From: an uncultured Bacteroidales bacterium
Lineage (GTDB): Bacteria; Bacteroidota; Bacteroidia; Bacteroidales; FEN-979
Direction of reading: 5' to 3'
DNA length: 64,000 nucleotides
Assembly: GCA_903887775.1 (NCBI GenBank)
Contig: CAISRB010000024.1
Coordinates: 62,001-126,000 of the forward strand
Each line of letters starts with the position of its first letter. Within the stretch, counting starts at the first letter, position 1. Below, piece by piece: positions 51,850-59,875 of the stretch. A program made the position numbers and the translations under genes. The notes beneath the pieces were generated by a model. That model made no database searches. It was not told where the DNA came from and saw nothing but the letters and a program-made list of their open reading frames with translations.

Positions 51850-52168
51850 TTTAATCCTGTAAACATAAGTAAATTCATGATACCAGAATTTTACGATTCT
51901 TATAATGCGACACTGATGCATTAAAATTTCTTTCTGATAAAATTGACAGGCTTGGCTTAGCATTGTTATCCTATCAACCTTTTCTTACCTGATTTCACAT
52001 GACTCCTCAATTTTATTGGTGTCTCCTTGTTTTACCCCCATTTTTTACAAATTCTTGCTTGGAATCTGTTCATAATTAATTTTGCCACGGCTAATTTTTT
52101 TATGATTTTTTTTCAAGAAAATTCTGCTTCCCTAATTTGCTATGCGATAATCTGTTTCGGGCCAAAAG
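51850..52168. other. AT-rich non-coding stretch
   Basis: About 320 bases with many stops in all frames, AT-rich, several T runs. I see no gene, RNA or clear repeat in it. It sits between the terminator and the GTTAATAA repeats of the prophage control region. Confidence 0.6.
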
Positions 52169-52239
52169 GTTAATAACTGATTAGTCTGGGGTTACTATTG
52201 CTTTACTAATACGTTAATAATCAGTCTGTTGTTAATAAC
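52169..52239 (+). promoter_or_regulatory. GTTAATAA operator-like repeats of the prophage
   Basis: Three copies of GTTAATAA at 52169, 52213 and 52231; the first two are followed by AGTCTG at a similar distance. They lie just upstream of the first phage gene and its -7 element, where a repressor would bind. Confidence 0.5.
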
Positions 52240-52267
52240 TTTATCATCCATGTAATTTCCGGTTTAA

Positions 52268-52275
52268 TACTTTTG
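52268..52275 (+). promoter_or_regulatory. -7 element before the first prophage gene
   Basis: TACTTTTG fits TAnnTTTG and is 36 bases before the ATG at 52312. No TTTG lies at the normal distance upstream; the repeats there may replace it with an activator site. Confidence 0.4.
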
Positions 52276-52311
52276 CCGCTTGTAAAATTTAATAAAAAAT
52301 ATATACAGCGT

Positions 52312-52491
52312 ATGAGCGAAAAGTCAATAATCGAGAAACCCGTTACAGCATACTATATCTGTAAAATGATAGGAGTCAGCCGACCTGCCCTCCATAAATG
52401 GAGTAAGGCAGGCATTGTCCGCTACCATAAACTTGGGGGCAAGCTTTTTTACTTTGAAAGTGAAGTAATGGAGGACTTAAAAAAATGCTGA
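52312..52491 (+). CDS. Excisionase/MerR-type helix-turn-helix protein
   Basis: A 59-residue DNA-binding protein. From the ATG at 52312 it reads MSEKSIIEK, then a winged helix of the excisionase family: AYYICKMIGVSRPALHKWSKAGIVRYHKLGGKLFYFESEV. The track start at 52273 is a TTG ahead of the AT-rich leader. In mobile elements such proteins direct excision or early control. First gene of the prophage reading rightward. Confidence 0.8.
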   Translation: MSEKSIIEKPVTAYYICKMIGVSRPALHKWSKAGIVRYHKLGGKLFYFESEVMEDLKKC

Positions 52492-52580
52492 TTAATCAGT
52501 CGATTAATCTCCAAGAATGGGAGCCTATGAATTTCCAATAAATCAAAATTAACCAAACCAACTAAACCAAACTACTATTT

Positions 52581-52832
52581 ATGAGAATCAGTAAAGAATC
52601 ACTGGCAGAACTAAGAGATAAACTGCCTCGTGGAAGCGCTCAAAAGATAAGAGCGCGACTAATCAAGAAAAATATCCGGTTTACGCAGCAATACATTTAC
52701 CGTTGTCTGGATCCTGACCAGGACGATTACAATCCTACCATCATCGACGAAGCAATTAAACTTGGTGAAGAGATAACAAAAAGTATAAAGGAAAAGGAAG
52801 AAAGAGTTTCACACCTAAGGTACGCGTTCTGA
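52581..52832 (+). CDS. Small phage protein, possible DNA-binding
   Basis: An 83-residue basic, helical protein (LAELRDKLPRGSAQKIRARLIKKNIRFTQQYIYRCLDPDQDDYNPTIIDEAIKLGEE). The RARLIKKN...TQQYIYRCL part looks like a helix-turn-helix, as in small regulators of Bacteroidota mobile elements, but no family is certain. Its stop TGA overlaps the next ATG by one base. Confidence 0.65.
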   Translation: MRISKESLAELRDKLPRGSAQKIRARLIKKNIRFTQQYIYRCLDPDQDDYNPTIIDEAIKLGEEITKSIKEKEERVSHLRYAF

Positions 52833-53029
52833 TGAGAACATTTTCTGCCATGTCCCTACCGGACAAACGGTTAACCATGCAGGCTTACGAACAATTACGG
52901 TCTATGTATAAAACAATTACCGACAAGCCTGGTAACCTGCCTATGGAGCTCAGGGATAAACTATTGCAGCAAACACAACGCTTGCAACAATTGATGGATG
53001 CATTGGAAGCGGAAATATTATCCGAGTAA
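52832..53029 (+). CDS. Small phage protein of unknown function
   Basis: A 65-residue mostly helical protein (KRLTMQAYEQLRSMYKTITDKPG, LRDKLLQQTQRLQQLMDALEAEI). It starts on the last base of the preceding gene, so the two are coupled. No motif is recognised. Confidence 0.55.
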   Translation: MRTFSAMSLPDKRLTMQAYEQLRSMYKTITDKPGNLPMELRDKLLQQTQRLQQLMDALEAEILSE

Positions 53030-53074
53030 TTCAATCTTCACGAGTTTCCCAAATCCAGACTAACCATTCCAGCA

Positions 53075-53482
53075 GTGAGTAAAGATTCTCAAAGGATAAC
53101 CCATAGCTGCTATGAATCAGCAGGGGAGATGCTCCTTGATAAGATTGCTGAGGTCAACAGCATTTTGATCAAACAGAAGGCCAAGACCGGTGAGACGGAA
53201 TCGTATCGGTTCTGGATCAAGGTTGCCGATGTGATGAAGTTCGCCTGGGATTATATTCAGGATGTTCATTGGATCTTAAGGAAAAACCAAATCCTTGAAG
53301 CAGAAAACAAGTGGCTTAAGGATTGGAATATTGAGTTGTCAAAGCGGCTTGAACACTATGAACTGGTAAGAGAGATGAAGCTTAATGGCCGTTTTGAGGA
53401 AATCGTGAAAAGTGTTGATGAAATGCTCTCTAAAAGAGAACAGCAATCTAACCATATTAAACAAACCCTACCTGATGAATGA
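53075..53482 (+). CDS. Phage protein of unknown function
   Basis: A 135-residue protein starting at GTG 53075. The middle is aromatic (FWIKVADVMKFAWDYIQDVHWILRKN) and the end is a charged helix (ENKWLKDWNIELSKRLEHYELVREMK). It overlaps the start of the primase/helicase-like gene by 8 bases, suggesting a replication-linked role. Confidence 0.6.
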   Translation: MSKDSQRITHSCYESAGEMLLDKIAEVNSILIKQKAKTGETESYRFWIKVADVMKFAWDYIQDVHWILRKNQILEAENKWLKDWNIELSKRLEHYELVREMKLNGRFEEIVKSVDEMLSKREQQSNHIKQTLPDE

Positions 53483-55580
53483 ATTACCAGATAACCAGGG
53501 AATCGAACTGCCAAATATTGAAATACTTAATGAAGAAGAAGTCCTTCTGTTTGCAGATACAGCCCTGGTAGAGGCCGGTAAAAACCTGACCCGTCGGGGT
53601 GAGGTAATCAATCAGATTTGCGATCTGATCTTTAAAATGGATGATCCTATAAGGCAAAGCATATTTGTTGAGGAGATCTCAAAGCGACATAAAATCTCCA
53701 AAAAGGCAATCACGGACAGGATAAAGACCCTGAAAGATTCAGTCACTGTAATTAAGCAAGATAGCAAGGATGAATTTGAGGGATTCGGCGACATTGACAG
53801 AAAGACAGCACGGAAACTGGGATTCTTTGAACATCGCAATTGCTTTTACTTTTTAACGAAGGATGGCCCATTCAGGGCGTCAAATTTCATCATTCGCCCC
53901 CTGTTCCATATCTATTCAAAGACCGATAACAAACGCCTGGTCGAGATCATCAATGAGGACGATTATAAACGAACGATTGACATACCTTCCAAAAGCTTTG
54001 TCAGCATAGAACAGTTCCAGGCCGCCGTGATCAATGAAGGCAATTTCCTTTTCTTCGGCACAAAATTTCATTTTCTTAAGATCCTGGACCACATCGCCAA
54101 CAAGTTCCCGGTATGCAACGAGCTGAAAACGCTTGGCTGGCAGAGAGAAGGCTTCTATGCCTTTGCGAACGGAATCTTTAATGGTACCTGGCAACCGGTG
54201 GATGAATATGGAATTACAGAACATGCAAAACAAAAGTATTTCTCCCCGGCATATTCCCGTGTTTATAATGAGGTCCGTGAAGATGACGATGATTATGAAA
54301 GCGACCGCTATTTCATCTGGCAGCAGTCCCCGATCACCTTCGGGGAGTGGACCAAGCTCATGATGGATGTCTATGGACCCAATGCCAGAATAGCGATTGC
54401 CTTTGCCATAGCCACGGTCTTCAGGGATCTGATCTATGAGAAATATAAAATATTCCCTCACCTCTTTCTATTCGGTGAGAAACAATCCGGCAAGTCACAG
54501 CTTGCCTGGTCCTTGTCAAACCTATTCTTTAATAATATGCCCGCATTCAATTTAAGCTCAGGAACCCAGGTCGGCTTCCACAGAAAGTTATCCAGGATAA
54601 AGAACGCCCTATGCTGGTGGGATGAATACTCCAATGATATTGATCCCAAACGAATTCAGACGCTGAAAAGCGCTTTTGACGGCATGGGCCATGAAAAAGG
54701 GAAAATGACCAGGGATAATCGCACGGAGGTAACCAAAGTCAACGGTTCTTCCGTGATCAGCGGTCAATACCTGCCCACCGTTGATGACAATGCCCTGTTT
54801 ACCAGGTCCATCCTGCTTTCATTCATCCGGAAGATCTATACGGCAGAACAACTTGCACGCTATGATGAATTGAAAGGCTATGAGCAGCAAGGCCTGAGTA
54901 GCCTTATCGGAGAAATCCTTAAATACAGGAAAGAGATTGATCAGGGGTTCAGCATGATCTTTTCGGACCTGATGGATAAGATCAAAGATGAACTTACCCG
55001 GGAAGGAAAACAGTTTGAGGAACGGCTGGTAAGAAATTTCTGCATCATACTGGCTCCGGTTAAGATCGTACTTAAATCCATGCTGCCCCTTGACCTTAAC
55101 TTCACATTCGAGGAGATCTATGCCCAGGCAAAGATCATGATCACGGAACTTTCCGTGCAGATTTCTTCCAGTGAATCCCTTTCCAATTTCTGGATGATGA
55201 CCGAGTACCTGTTGGATAACAAGCTGATCGAAGCCGGTAAGGATTTTGAAGTGAAATCAATTGCCACAATCAAGGTGACTAATAAGAACTCACAAGCGGA
55301 AACACTGAATTATCCTGAACCAAAAGTGGTTCTGTTCATTCGTTTCTCAAGGATCCATCCTCTGTATATGGAAGGTCATCGGAAACAGTTTGGCAAAAAC
55401 GGTGTTGACCTGGTCAGCCTGATGCATTATATCAAGCATCACCCCAGTTATATCGGATCGATGAGCAGTTACCGGTTCGAAGATTCGATCAGCAGTTGCT
55501 TTGCATTTGATTATGAGACACTAAAGGTCAACCTGCAGCGGTTGCAACGCATTAACGGAGAAGAAGAACAGCCTTTTTAA
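53475..55580 (+). CDS. Phage replication ATPase (primase/helicase-like)
   Basis: A 701-residue protein from the ATG at 53475 (the track start lies inside the previous gene). An N-terminal helix-turn-helix-like region (FVEEISKRHKISKKAITDRIKTLKD) is followed by a domain of unknown type and a P-loop ATPase: Walker A FLFGEKQSGKSQLAWSLSNLFF near residue 330, Walker B NALCWWDEYSND near 375 and an arginine-finger-like NALFTRSILLSFIRK near 438. It resembles the DUF927/SF3-like replicative helicases of Bacteroidota phages and plasmids. The iteron-like repeats right after it fit an initiator or helicase role. No Toprim or AEP primase motif is evident. Confidence 0.7.
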   Translation: MNELPDNQGIELPNIEILNEEEVLLFADTALVEAGKNLTRRGEVINQICDLIFKMDDPIRQSIFVEEISKRHKISKKAITDRIKTLKDSVTVIKQDSKDEFEGFGDIDRKTARKLGFFEHRNCFYFLTKDGPFRASNFIIRPLFHIYSKTDNKRLVEIINEDDYKRTIDIPSKSFVSIEQFQAAVINEGNFLFFGTKFHFLKILDHIANKFPVCNELKTLGWQREGFYAFANGIFNGTWQPVDEYGITEHAKQKYFSPAYSRVYNEVREDDDDYESDRYFIWQQSPITFGEWTKLMMDVYGPNARIAIAFAIATVFRDLIYEKYKIFPHLFLFGEKQSGKSQLAWSLSNLFFNNMPAFNLSSGTQVGFHRKLSRIKNALCWWDEYSNDIDPKRIQTLKSAFDGMGHEKGKMTRDNRTEVTKVNGSSVISGQYLPTVDDNALFTRSILLSFIRKIYTAEQLARYDELKGYEQQGLSSLIGEILKYRKEIDQGFSMIFSDLMDKIKDELTREGKQFEERLVRNFCIILAPVKIVLKSMLPLDLNFTFEEIYAQAKIMITELSVQISSSESLSNFWMMTEYLLDNKLIEAGKDFEVKSIATIKVTNKNSQAETLNYPEPKVVLFIRFSRIHPLYMEGHRKQFGKNGVDLVSLMHYIKHHPSYIGSMSSYRFEDSISSCFAFDYETLKVNLQRLQRINGEEEQPF

Positions 55581-55620
55581 ATTTTTTAGAAATGAGTTTC
55601 CGAAAATTTCAATCTTTTCG

Positions 55621-55724
55621 ATCCTACGTCCTACAAAATAGATTATAATATTAAAAATCAATAATATAGAGTGTAGGAAGCTGTAGGATGTTGTAGGTAG
55701 CTGTAGGACTGTAGGACTGTAGGA
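55621..55724. repeat. TGTAGGA iterons flanking an AT-rich block: putative phage origin
   Basis: Six direct copies of TGTAGGA at 55672, 55682, 55692 (last base T), 55702, 55710 and 55718, spaced 10, 10, 10, 8 and 8 bases. Two inverted copies (TCCTACG, TCCTACA) sit at 55622-55635. Between them lie 36 bases that are over 80 percent A/T. It directly follows the replication ATPase. This is the layout of an iteron origin with an unwinding element. Confidence 0.6.
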
Positions 55725-55769
55725 AGCGGTTTTTCGTGTTTGGCAAACGGTTTTTTAATTTTTTTTCAA

Positions 55770-56012
55770 ATGGGTGAATTAAAGAAAATAGATGGGTATG
55801 GATGGGAATATTATGATTCGGTTCCCGGCGATTTCATCCTGGCCACCCTGGAAGATTTTCATATAAAAGGTGTGAAACGTATTGGCCTTGAATTCCTGAT
55901 TCGCTATGCAGACAAAGAAAAATATCAGGTCTGCATTGTTTCCGAGCGGTTGACCTCTACATTCCTTCTGCCTTTTATTCAAGCAAACAGAGTATTCATT
56001 AAAACATCTTAA
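55770..56012 (+). CDS. Small phage protein of unknown function
   Basis: An 80-residue protein from the ATG at 55770 (MGELKKIDGYGWEYYDSVPGDF); the track adds an unlikely leader. It is alpha/beta with no known motif. It reads into the XRE gene with a 2-base gap, the layout of a small toxin-like/antitoxin-like or host-interaction pair, but there is no evidence for that beyond position. Confidence 0.6.
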   Translation: MGELKKIDGYGWEYYDSVPGDFILATLEDFHIKGVKRIGLEFLIRYADKEKYQVCIVSERLTSTFLLPFIQANRVFIKTS

Positions 56013-56014
56013 TA

Positions 56015-56275
56015 ATGTCTTCAATCACGATCAATCAGCTCATTAAGAATACCATTGAACAGAACCGGTATTCTAAACGGAAAGTGGCCACGGCTGCCGG
56101 CATTTCTGAAAAGACCCTTCGGAAGATTCTCAATTCCGATGACATTGACATTTCGGCGTTGTTCCTTCTCAGCCGTGCCATTGGCTTCAAAGTCACCATT
56201 GAATTCTCCAATGACCAGACCAGTATCAAGTTTCCATTAATCCAGATGGACCATGAAGATCCTGCTCAAGATTGA
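56015..56275 (+). CDS. XRE-type helix-turn-helix regulator
   Basis: An 86-residue protein with an HTH at residues about 8-60: LIKNTIEQNRYSKRKVATAAGISEKTLRKILNSDDIDISALFLLSRAIGFKVTI. The Cro/C1-type pattern is clear. Candidate regulator for the repeats in this prophage. The 3' end overlaps the next small gene by 23 bases. Confidence 0.8.
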   Translation: MSSITINQLIKNTIEQNRYSKRKVATAAGISEKTLRKILNSDDIDISALFLLSRAIGFKVTIEFSNDQTSIKFPLIQMDHEDPAQD

Positions 56276-56414
56276 AAAGATACAGGAAATCGTACTGAAT
56301 CTCCTGGTATTTATGGTGTTTCTGGGTCTTATCCTCTTCCCCCTGTTACTGCCTCACCAGCTTGGTGAAATTATCGGCCTTATTGTCAAAGGCTATAAAT
56401 CGATCAATCCTTGA
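56253..56414 (+). CDS. Small single-pass membrane protein
   Basis: A 53-residue frame too short for the ORF track: MKILLKIEKIQEIVLN, a hydrophobic segment LLVFMVFLGLILFPLLLP, then HQLGEIIGLIVKGYKSINP. The coding start overlaps the XRE gene by 23 bases. A lysis, superinfection or envelope role is possible but unproven. Confidence 0.5.
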   Translation: MKILLKIEKIQEIVLNLLVFMVFLGLILFPLLLPHQLGEIIGLIVKGYKSINP

Positions 56415-56451
56415 CCTTTATATTCAGTAGTCACGCAGTTACATTTGCTCT

Positions 56452-56934
56452 ATGCCTTCACCGATGATAGTAAATTGCCAGTGTGAACCTTATCTGATAA
56501 GGTTTCTTGAATCGTATTTCGAAACTTCATCTCCGATTGAATTTCCAAGAAATCACGATTTCAATTTTCAATTGACGTTCCTGGTTACTCAGCCGCCTAA
56601 AAATTGGGAAGAGGAAGATTATGGAGAAAGCAATCTGAAAATCCAGCTTCCCTTCATGGAAAACAAGAATGCTTATTCGTATTGGTATTTATCCAGAAGG
56701 GCACAGACTTCCTTTGTTGAACGAATCAGGTCATTTTATAAATGTGTCTTCCATGAACAGGTAAATCAAAGCATAATCCTTGGTTTCACACGCAAAGAAT
56801 CCATTGAAATATTCATTGAACGGTACAGCCTGCCTGGAGAATCCTGGGACATGATGAAGAAAGATTATGGTCGATATCGTAGGAATCGCCGCTTGTTGAA
56901 GCTTAGAAAAAAGAAGAAAAGTTTTGTCAGTTGA
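56452..56934 (+). CDS. Phage protein of unknown function
   Basis: A 160-residue protein. It contains YLIRFLESYFETSSPIEFPRNHDFN, aromatic-rich middle (NAYSYWYLSRRAQTSFVERIRSFY) and a strongly basic end (YRRNRRLLKLRKKKKSF). I do not recognise it. Last gene before a repeat block that precedes the structural genes. Confidence 0.6.
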   Translation: MPSPMIVNCQCEPYLIRFLESYFETSSPIEFPRNHDFNFQLTFLVTQPPKNWEEEDYGESNLKIQLPFMENKNAYSYWYLSRRAQTSFVERIRSFYKCVFHEQVNQSIILGFTRKESIEIFIERYSLPGESWDMMKKDYGRYRRNRRLLKLRKKKKSFVS

Positions 56935-56960
56935 ATGGTTCTGTTGTCCCTTGAGTGTCG

Positions 56961-56990
56961 TCATATGCCACTATATGCCGTTATATGTCG
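56961..56990 (+). repeat. 10-bp phased ATATGCC repeat
   Basis: tcatatgcca, ctatatgccg, ttatatgtcg: three copies at exactly 10-base spacing, in the gap before the structural module. A helix-phased array like this can be an operator. Confidence 0.5.
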
Positions 56991-57022
56991 TTTTTTGGAA
57001 ATTGTAAAATGAAAGTGAAACC

Positions 57023-57550
57023 ATGGAAAATATTTCAGTGCATGAAGGAATAAATTTTGGGGGAGTAAATCCCGTCTACTGGATTTTCAAAGAAGACCTT
57101 CTTTCTCTGGTCTATTCGAAAAATACCTGGACTGCAACCGTCGCTCTTGGTTTGGGAAGATCATGGAATACCTTGTATGCCACCGCGGAAACCATACAGA
57201 TTGAAGGAGAAGAGCAAGAAACTACTTCTGGAACCAAGTATGTTTATAAGATTACGATGCAGGTTCCCAAAGACCGGCCCTCTGTAGAACTTCTGCTTCG
57301 TAAAATGAATCAACGGGGCATCATTGTGCTGACCAAGGATAAGAATGGCACAATGCGGATTTTCGGAACTCCGGATTGTCCGATGAAAAAAACATCAAAG
57401 CTTCTCATACCAAAGGAACCTGAAGGATATAACGGTTTTCAGGTTACCTTCCAGGGAGAATTTCCGCAACCGGCATTGTATTATGGTGGTTCAGCCAATT
57501 CCATAATCGTGACCCCGCCTCCTGATCCTGGTGGTGAAAGTACTTTGTAA
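57023..57550 (+). CDS. Phage structural-region protein
   Basis: A 175-residue beta-rich protein (ISVHEGINFGGVNPVYWIFKEDLLS, YVYKITMQVPKDRPSVELLLRKMNQRGIIVLTKDKNGTMRIFG). The layout, an early domain with turn-rich strands and LxGxP-type loops, fits a tail or head accessory protein. It starts the block that continues with protease and capsid. Family not recognised. Confidence 0.6.
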   Translation: MENISVHEGINFGGVNPVYWIFKEDLLSLVYSKNTWTATVALGLGRSWNTLYATAETIQIEGEEQETTSGTKYVYKITMQVPKDRPSVELLLRKMNQRGIIVLTKDKNGTMRIFGTPDCPMKKTSKLLIPKEPEGYNGFQVTFQGEFPQPALYYGGSANSIIVTPPPDPGGESTL

Positions 57551-57603
57551 GTCCTTTATTACCCTTGTTTGCGGAAGTATCATTGCAACCTTAATCGGTT
57601 ACA

Positions 57604-58863
57604 ATGAACCGCCTTTTAAATGAAATCCTTTCCTCTGTATGGCTGATCGACAATGAACGGTCAGCTTATTACGCTTCCCTGGTCCATACATTGTTTAATG
57701 GTGGCTCCGTCAATCAGGGGGATCTTTCTATCGAAAGGGCGAAAGCAAGATCATATGTTTTGGCAGGAGGTGGACCCGATCAGTCTTTCGGATTAAGGGA
57801 TGAATCCATTCCTGCAGGCAGCATGGCCGTTATCCCGATCCGTAGCGAGATCATGAAGTATGACCAGGAGTGCGGACCCCGTGGCACGATGTCCATCATG
57901 GATGAAATCGATGCTGTTAACAAGAACCCTAATATTTCCGGGATACTGCTGCTCATTGATTCGCCTGGTGGCCAGGTATCGGCAACCGATCTTCTGGCTG
58001 AGAAAATCAGAACATCACCCAAGCCGGTTGTTTCTTATATCGAAGGCCTGTGTGCAAGTGCAGCTCTGTGGATTGCCGCCGGATCGGATAAGATATTTGC
58101 TTCATCCGACCTGGACCGTATCGGTTCCATCGGAGTGATGCTCGCATTCGCTGATCTCAAACCCTATTATGAAAAGCTCGGCGTAAAGTTCCATGAATTC
58201 ACTGCCACCTTATCAACAGATAAGAATAAGGAATTCAAGGATGTTCTTTCCGGAAACTATGACGGCTACAGAACAGAAGTACTTGATAAGATCAATGAAA
58301 AATTCATAGCCCACATCAAGCAGTGCCGGCCTGCAGTCAGCGAAGATGCGTTAAGCGGCAAAATGTTCTTTGCCCAGGATGCCATTGCAGCCGGACTTCT
58401 TGATGAAATCGGCTCATTTCAATCAGCCCTGGCTTATACCGCTAACCTGAGTATGCAATACAGTCAAGTTCAATCTAAACATAATGACAACATGAAATTC
58501 AGTTCGAAATGGAATACCCTCATGGGGTTCTTCGGTTTTTCAACCGATCAGGCCGATGCAGAAGAAATGACCGTTGAACGGATCGGTCAGCTCGACCAGG
58601 AAATGAGTAACCTTAAATCAAAGAATGAGCAGTTGGAAGCCAATATTCAGAAAGAAGCCTGCGCAAAACAGCAGGCCCTTGATTCACTCGCCGCCGAGAA
58701 GCTCTCTCATGATGCCACCCGCAAGGCATTTGAAGACCTTAAGGCCGAAGATGCCGGTGGAGAAACAACCGCATCCAAAGTTAAAGACATGATCACCGGC
58801 GACAATCCGGCTCCTGCCGTGTATGGACACGACAAACTCGCAGAAAAGTTTTTAGGTAAATAA
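57604..58863 (+). CDS. Phage S49 prohead protease-scaffold fusion
   Basis: A 419-residue protein. The first 280 residues are an S49/SppA-like serine protease: NISGILLLIDSPGGQVSATD near residue 115, the nucleophile region VSYIEGLCASAALWIAAG near 150 and RIGSIGVMLAFADLKPYYEKLGVK near 177. The last 120 residues are a helical, charged coiled coil (LDQEMSNLKSKNEQLEANIQKE) typical of scaffolding. An internal in-frame ATG at 58492 (MKFSSKWNTLMGFFG) could give a separate scaffold. It lies directly before the major capsid gene, the normal order for head maturation proteases. Confidence 0.85.
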   Translation: MNRLLNEILSSVWLIDNERSAYYASLVHTLFNGGSVNQGDLSIERAKARSYVLAGGGPDQSFGLRDESIPAGSMAVIPIRSEIMKYDQECGPRGTMSIMDEIDAVNKNPNISGILLLIDSPGGQVSATDLLAEKIRTSPKPVVSYIEGLCASAALWIAAGSDKIFASSDLDRIGSIGVMLAFADLKPYYEKLGVKFHEFTATLSTDKNKEFKDVLSGNYDGYRTEVLDKINEKFIAHIKQCRPAVSEDALSGKMFFAQDAIAAGLLDEIGSFQSALAYTANLSMQYSQVQSKHNDNMKFSSKWNTLMGFFGFSTDQADAEEMTVERIGQLDQEMSNLKSKNEQLEANIQKEACAKQQALDSLAAEKLSHDATRKAFEDLKAEDAGGETTASKVKDMITGDNPAPAVYGHDKLAEKFLGK

Positions 58864-58889
58864 AGTATTAACGCAAATCTTTTTTCACA

Positions 58890-59837
58890 ATGCCAGAAAT
58901 TTCATTAGCTCAGTTGAAGGAAGCTTTCGGAACCTATATCGGAACGAACCAGAAGGATATCCTTCTGCTTCTCACCCAGGCCACGGTCAGCCAAAAGCAT
59001 ATGACCACCATCGCCTCAGCCGATCTTGAATACCGCGCTTCCAAAGCCGTTATCGATGATATGGTCCAGGGCTTTCAGAAGAAATGGACCCCCAAAGGAA
59101 CGGCAACTTTCACCCCGATCACTATACCGCAGAGGCGGCATAAGTTTGATTGGGAAATGTATCCCGATGATATCGTGGACTCCTGGTTAGGCTTCATGGC
59201 CGCAGAAAATGTGGACCGCAAACAGTGGCCTATCAGCCGTTTCATCATCGAGAAACTCATCCTTCCCAAGATCAATGCCAACCGGGAGTTGAAGCTGATC
59301 GGCAAGGGTATTTATGAAGCCCCGGTTGAAGGAACCGCCCAGGCTACAGGCAAATCCATGGACGGTTTCATCACGATCCTGGAGAAACTTAAGACTGCAG
59401 GCAATTCAAATGTCAATTTCATCCCTCTGACGGCTCTTACCGCAGACAATATCTTTGATGAAATCGAACTGTTTGCCGCATCCGTGGCCGATCTCTATCA
59501 GGATATCCCGATGGAAGTGTATCTTTCAAGGAAATGGTATTCCGCTTACCATAAAAAGCGCAGGGATCTCCATGGCCAGGACACCAATTACACCGGATTG
59601 AAAGACCTGATCGAAGGCAGCAACATGACCTTGACACCCCTTCCTTCAATGAACGGTAAAGATGTCATCTTCACCACTCCGAAGGATAACTTCATTCGCC
59701 TGATGAACCGCAATGAAGGCGCTTCCAATATCACTATTGAAAGCGTTGACCGTCAGATCAAGGTTTTTGCCGATTGGTATGAATCCGTTGGATTCGGGAT
59801 CCAGGAAGCCGTATTCGCTTACGTTCCCGGTGCATAA
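58890..59837 (+). CDS. Phage major capsid protein
   Basis: A 315-residue protein directly after the protease-scaffold gene. It has an alpha/beta sequence with GTATFTPITIPQRRHKFDWEMYPDD and ITIESVDRQIKVFADWYESVGFGIQEAVFAY, consistent with the HK97 or T4-like capsid fold of Bacteroidota phages. The identification rests on position, length and composition, not on a recognised motif. Confidence 0.75.
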   Translation: MPEISLAQLKEAFGTYIGTNQKDILLLLTQATVSQKHMTTIASADLEYRASKAVIDDMVQGFQKKWTPKGTATFTPITIPQRRHKFDWEMYPDDIVDSWLGFMAAENVDRKQWPISRFIIEKLILPKINANRELKLIGKGIYEAPVEGTAQATGKSMDGFITILEKLKTAGNSNVNFIPLTALTADNIFDEIELFAASVADLYQDIPMEVYLSRKWYSAYHKKRRDLHGQDTNYTGLKDLIEGSNMTLTPLPSMNGKDVIFTTPKDNFIRLMNRNEGASNITIESVDRQIKVFADWYESVGFGIQEAVFAYVPGA

Positions 59838-59875
59838 TTCACGGAGTAATCAATAAAATATAGGAGAACATTAAA

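Noticed and set aside
52000-52160. Small RNA gene in the prophage edge
   Set aside because: No stem-loop with a T tract or promoter pair could be found in this AT-rich part.
55671-55724. Rho-independent terminator of the replication gene
   Set aside because: The repeats are direct, not a hairpin, and there is no T tract after them.
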